From JAITWN01 sp964437335 (lineage in GTDB: Bacteria; Pseudomonadota; Gammaproteobacteria; SZUA-140): a DNA stretch of 64,000 nucleotides. Shown in pieces: positions 62,941-64,000 of the stretch (positions are counted from its first letter, which is position 1; the number at the start of each line of letters is the position of its first letter). Below the pieces are notes generated by a model. That model did no database searches. It was not told the DNA's origin and saw nothing but the letters and a program-made list of their open reading frames with translations. The stretch lies in contig CAYTGL010000010.1 of assembly GCA_964437335.1 (NCBI GenBank), positions 1-64,000 of the forward strand, given 5' to 3'. Made by a program: the position numbers and the translations under genes.

Positions 62941-63648
62941 ATGAACACGCAACGAAGAAGAAAGCCCGCGGGGATTCTGGAAAGGGCTATCAAAAAATTA
63001 CCAGTGCTGGCCAGAAGCATAACGAGGCTGCGTTCTGCATGGGGCGTAAGGCCGATGACCGATGGCTGGGGTGGACGCGGAAAAACCATTCATCGCTACT
63101 ATCTGGAGGAGTTTTTACGCCATAACGCGTCGGCCATTCAAGGACGTTGCCTGGAGTTTCAGGAAGATTCCTATACATCAAAATTCGGGAAGGACAAAGT
63201 GCTTTCGGTAGACATATTAAACGTGGAGCCAGATAAAAAAGGTACAACCCTGGTAGCGGACTTGACCAAGGACAACGACCTGCCCGGAGACTACTTTGAC
63301 TGCATCATCTGTACCTACGTACTGCACATCATCTTAGAAAAGGAAAAGATGATCTCCGAGTTGCATCGAATACTGAAGCCCGGCGGCGTTCTGTTGCTTT
63401 GCGTGCCCAATATCACTGTTCATTACCCGCAATATCCCGAGTTGTGGCGCTTTACAGCCTATGGACTGGGCGCAACTATTGGAAGGTGTTTTGGGAACGC
63501 GAATGTAGTGGTTACCGGATATGGAAATTCACTGACGGCAGCGGGGGAGCTCCGTGGCCTGGCGATGGAGGATTTCAGCACGGCCGAATTGGACCATCAG
63601 GATTCACGTTATTCTCTGGTTATCTGCGCGCGCGCTGAAAAGCAATAG
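62941..63648 (+). CDS. SAM-dependent methyltransferase (type 11), surface-glycan locus
   Basis: 235 residues from MNTQRRRKPAGILERAIKKL; an upstream TTG in frame is less likely. Methyltransf_11 pattern: CLEFQEDSYTSKFGKDKVLS (degenerate motif I), YFDCIICTYVLHIILEKEKM and LHRILKPGGVLLLCVPN. It probably methylates a sugar or a lipid-linked glycan, judging by the preceding Wzt. Substrate not known. Confidence 0.8.
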   Translation: MNTQRRRKPAGILERAIKKLPVLARSITRLRSAWGVRPMTDGWGGRGKTIHRYYLEEFLRHNASAIQGRCLEFQEDSYTSKFGKDKVLSVDILNVEPDKKGTTLVADLTKDNDLPGDYFDCIICTYVLHIILEKEKMISELHRILKPGGVLLLCVPNITVHYPQYPELWRFTAYGLGATIGRCFGNANVVVTGYGNSLTAAGELRGLAMEDFSTAELDHQDSRYSLVICARAEKQ

Positions 63649-63748
63649 GTGGCCTTATTGTATTCGGCCACTAATGGTGTGCAATATTTGCCCCTCGTGT
63701 TCAACCGGTCGTTGCACAATCGCATATTCAAACGCGAGGACGGTCCGG

Positions 63749-64000
63749 ATGTCCTGCTTAGAAAGATTCATGTCCTTGTGTGTGCTGGCGGGCCTGTGTG
63801 TGCCGGGCGCTCCCGCCGTTGCCGATACGCCGCGCCTCGAAATATCGGCCTTCGGCGGTTACCGTGTCGGCGGCGAATTCAATGTTGAGAATAGTCCTTC
63901 CGGCAGTCCGCCTACCGTAGACCTCGAGGAGGGCGCCAGCTGGGGCCTCGGTCTCGCCTTGTACCGCGACCCCGGATCGTTCTACGAATTCCTGTACTCG
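63749..64000 (+). CDS. Outer-membrane beta-barrel-like protein, cut by window end
   Basis: The first 84 codons only; the frame is open to the last base. GAGGA lies 9 bases before the ATG. A signal peptide (FMSLCVLAGLCVPGAPAVA) is followed by RLEISAFGGYRVGGEFNV and ASWGLGLALYRDPGSFYEFL, the strand pattern of outer-membrane barrels. It returns to higher GC than its left neighbours. Confidence 0.7.
   Translation, partial: MSCLERFMSLCVLAGLCVPGAPAVADTPRLEISAFGGYRVGGEFNVENSPSGSPPTVDLEEGASWGLGLALYRDPGSFYEFLYS

Overview
The window looks like chromosome of a GC-rich, free-living gammaproteobacterium. Several gene orders are the classic gammaproteobacterial ones: smg-dprA-lysM facing def-fmt-rsmB, an ntrYX-trkAH block, and prmA-(zinc-ribbon protein)-dusB-fis-purH. 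Ferredoxin-type sulfite reductase with a divergent CysB, two azurins and an amidase suggest an environmental, respiratory lifestyle. The genus is not determinable from the sequence alone.

Left to right: (1) 1-1034 holds two promoter-less leftward genes (VOC protein, secreted cupin) whose boundaries fit integron gene cassettes, with an attC site between them and no integrase in view. (2) 1328-3332 is a leftward heat-shock operon (hsp20-hsp20-cbpA) behind a sigma-32-like promoter. (3) 3381-6814 is sulfur assimilation: sulfite reductase whose end overlaps a TusA-like frame at an A9 slippery run, with divergent cysB. (4) 6867-22392 is housekeeping: topA, smg, dprA, lysM protein, def, fmt, rsmB, DUF4390, ntrY, a degenerate ntrX, trkA, trkH. 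(5) 22565-31983 has a methyltransferase, a lipid A-type acyltransferase, a short metH lacking the reactivation domain, a proline iminopeptidase, apaH, hemF, tsaC, purE and purD. (6) 32178-36214 carries two paralogous secreted beta-propeller proteins with sorting-type C-terminal tails, wedged on the opposite strand between purD and purH. (7) 36219-44406 returns to core genes: purH, fis, dusB, prmA, yrfG, nudE, cysQ. (8) 44425-46587 has a lone HicB-like antitoxin and tandem azurin genes, each with a related leader and its own terminator. (9) 46599-53777 has srkA and a four-gene oligopeptide-type ABC importer. (10) 54057-58380 has an asparagine-synthetase-like enzyme without the glutaminase cysteine, a divergent methyltransferase and an aliphatic amidase behind sigma-54/NtrC-type sites. 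(11) 58576-61228 is a PepSY-PepSY-response regulator-sensor kinase operon. (12) 61435 to the end is lower-GC surface-glycan material: a Wzt-type ATPase, a methyltransferase, and an outer-membrane protein cut by the window edge.

A family of short palindromes built on GGGTCAGACCC or GATCAAA..TTTGATC recurs at least six times, nearly always within a few bases of stop codons. It behaves like a REP family, but no REP-associated transposase is in the window.

The most noteworthy points are the candidate -1 frameshift fusing sulfite reductase to TusA, the self-consistent integron cassettes, the twin propeller proteins interrupting the purine genes, the inactivated-looking NtrX, the Cys-less synthetase cluster, and the duplicated azurins with a conserved leader.
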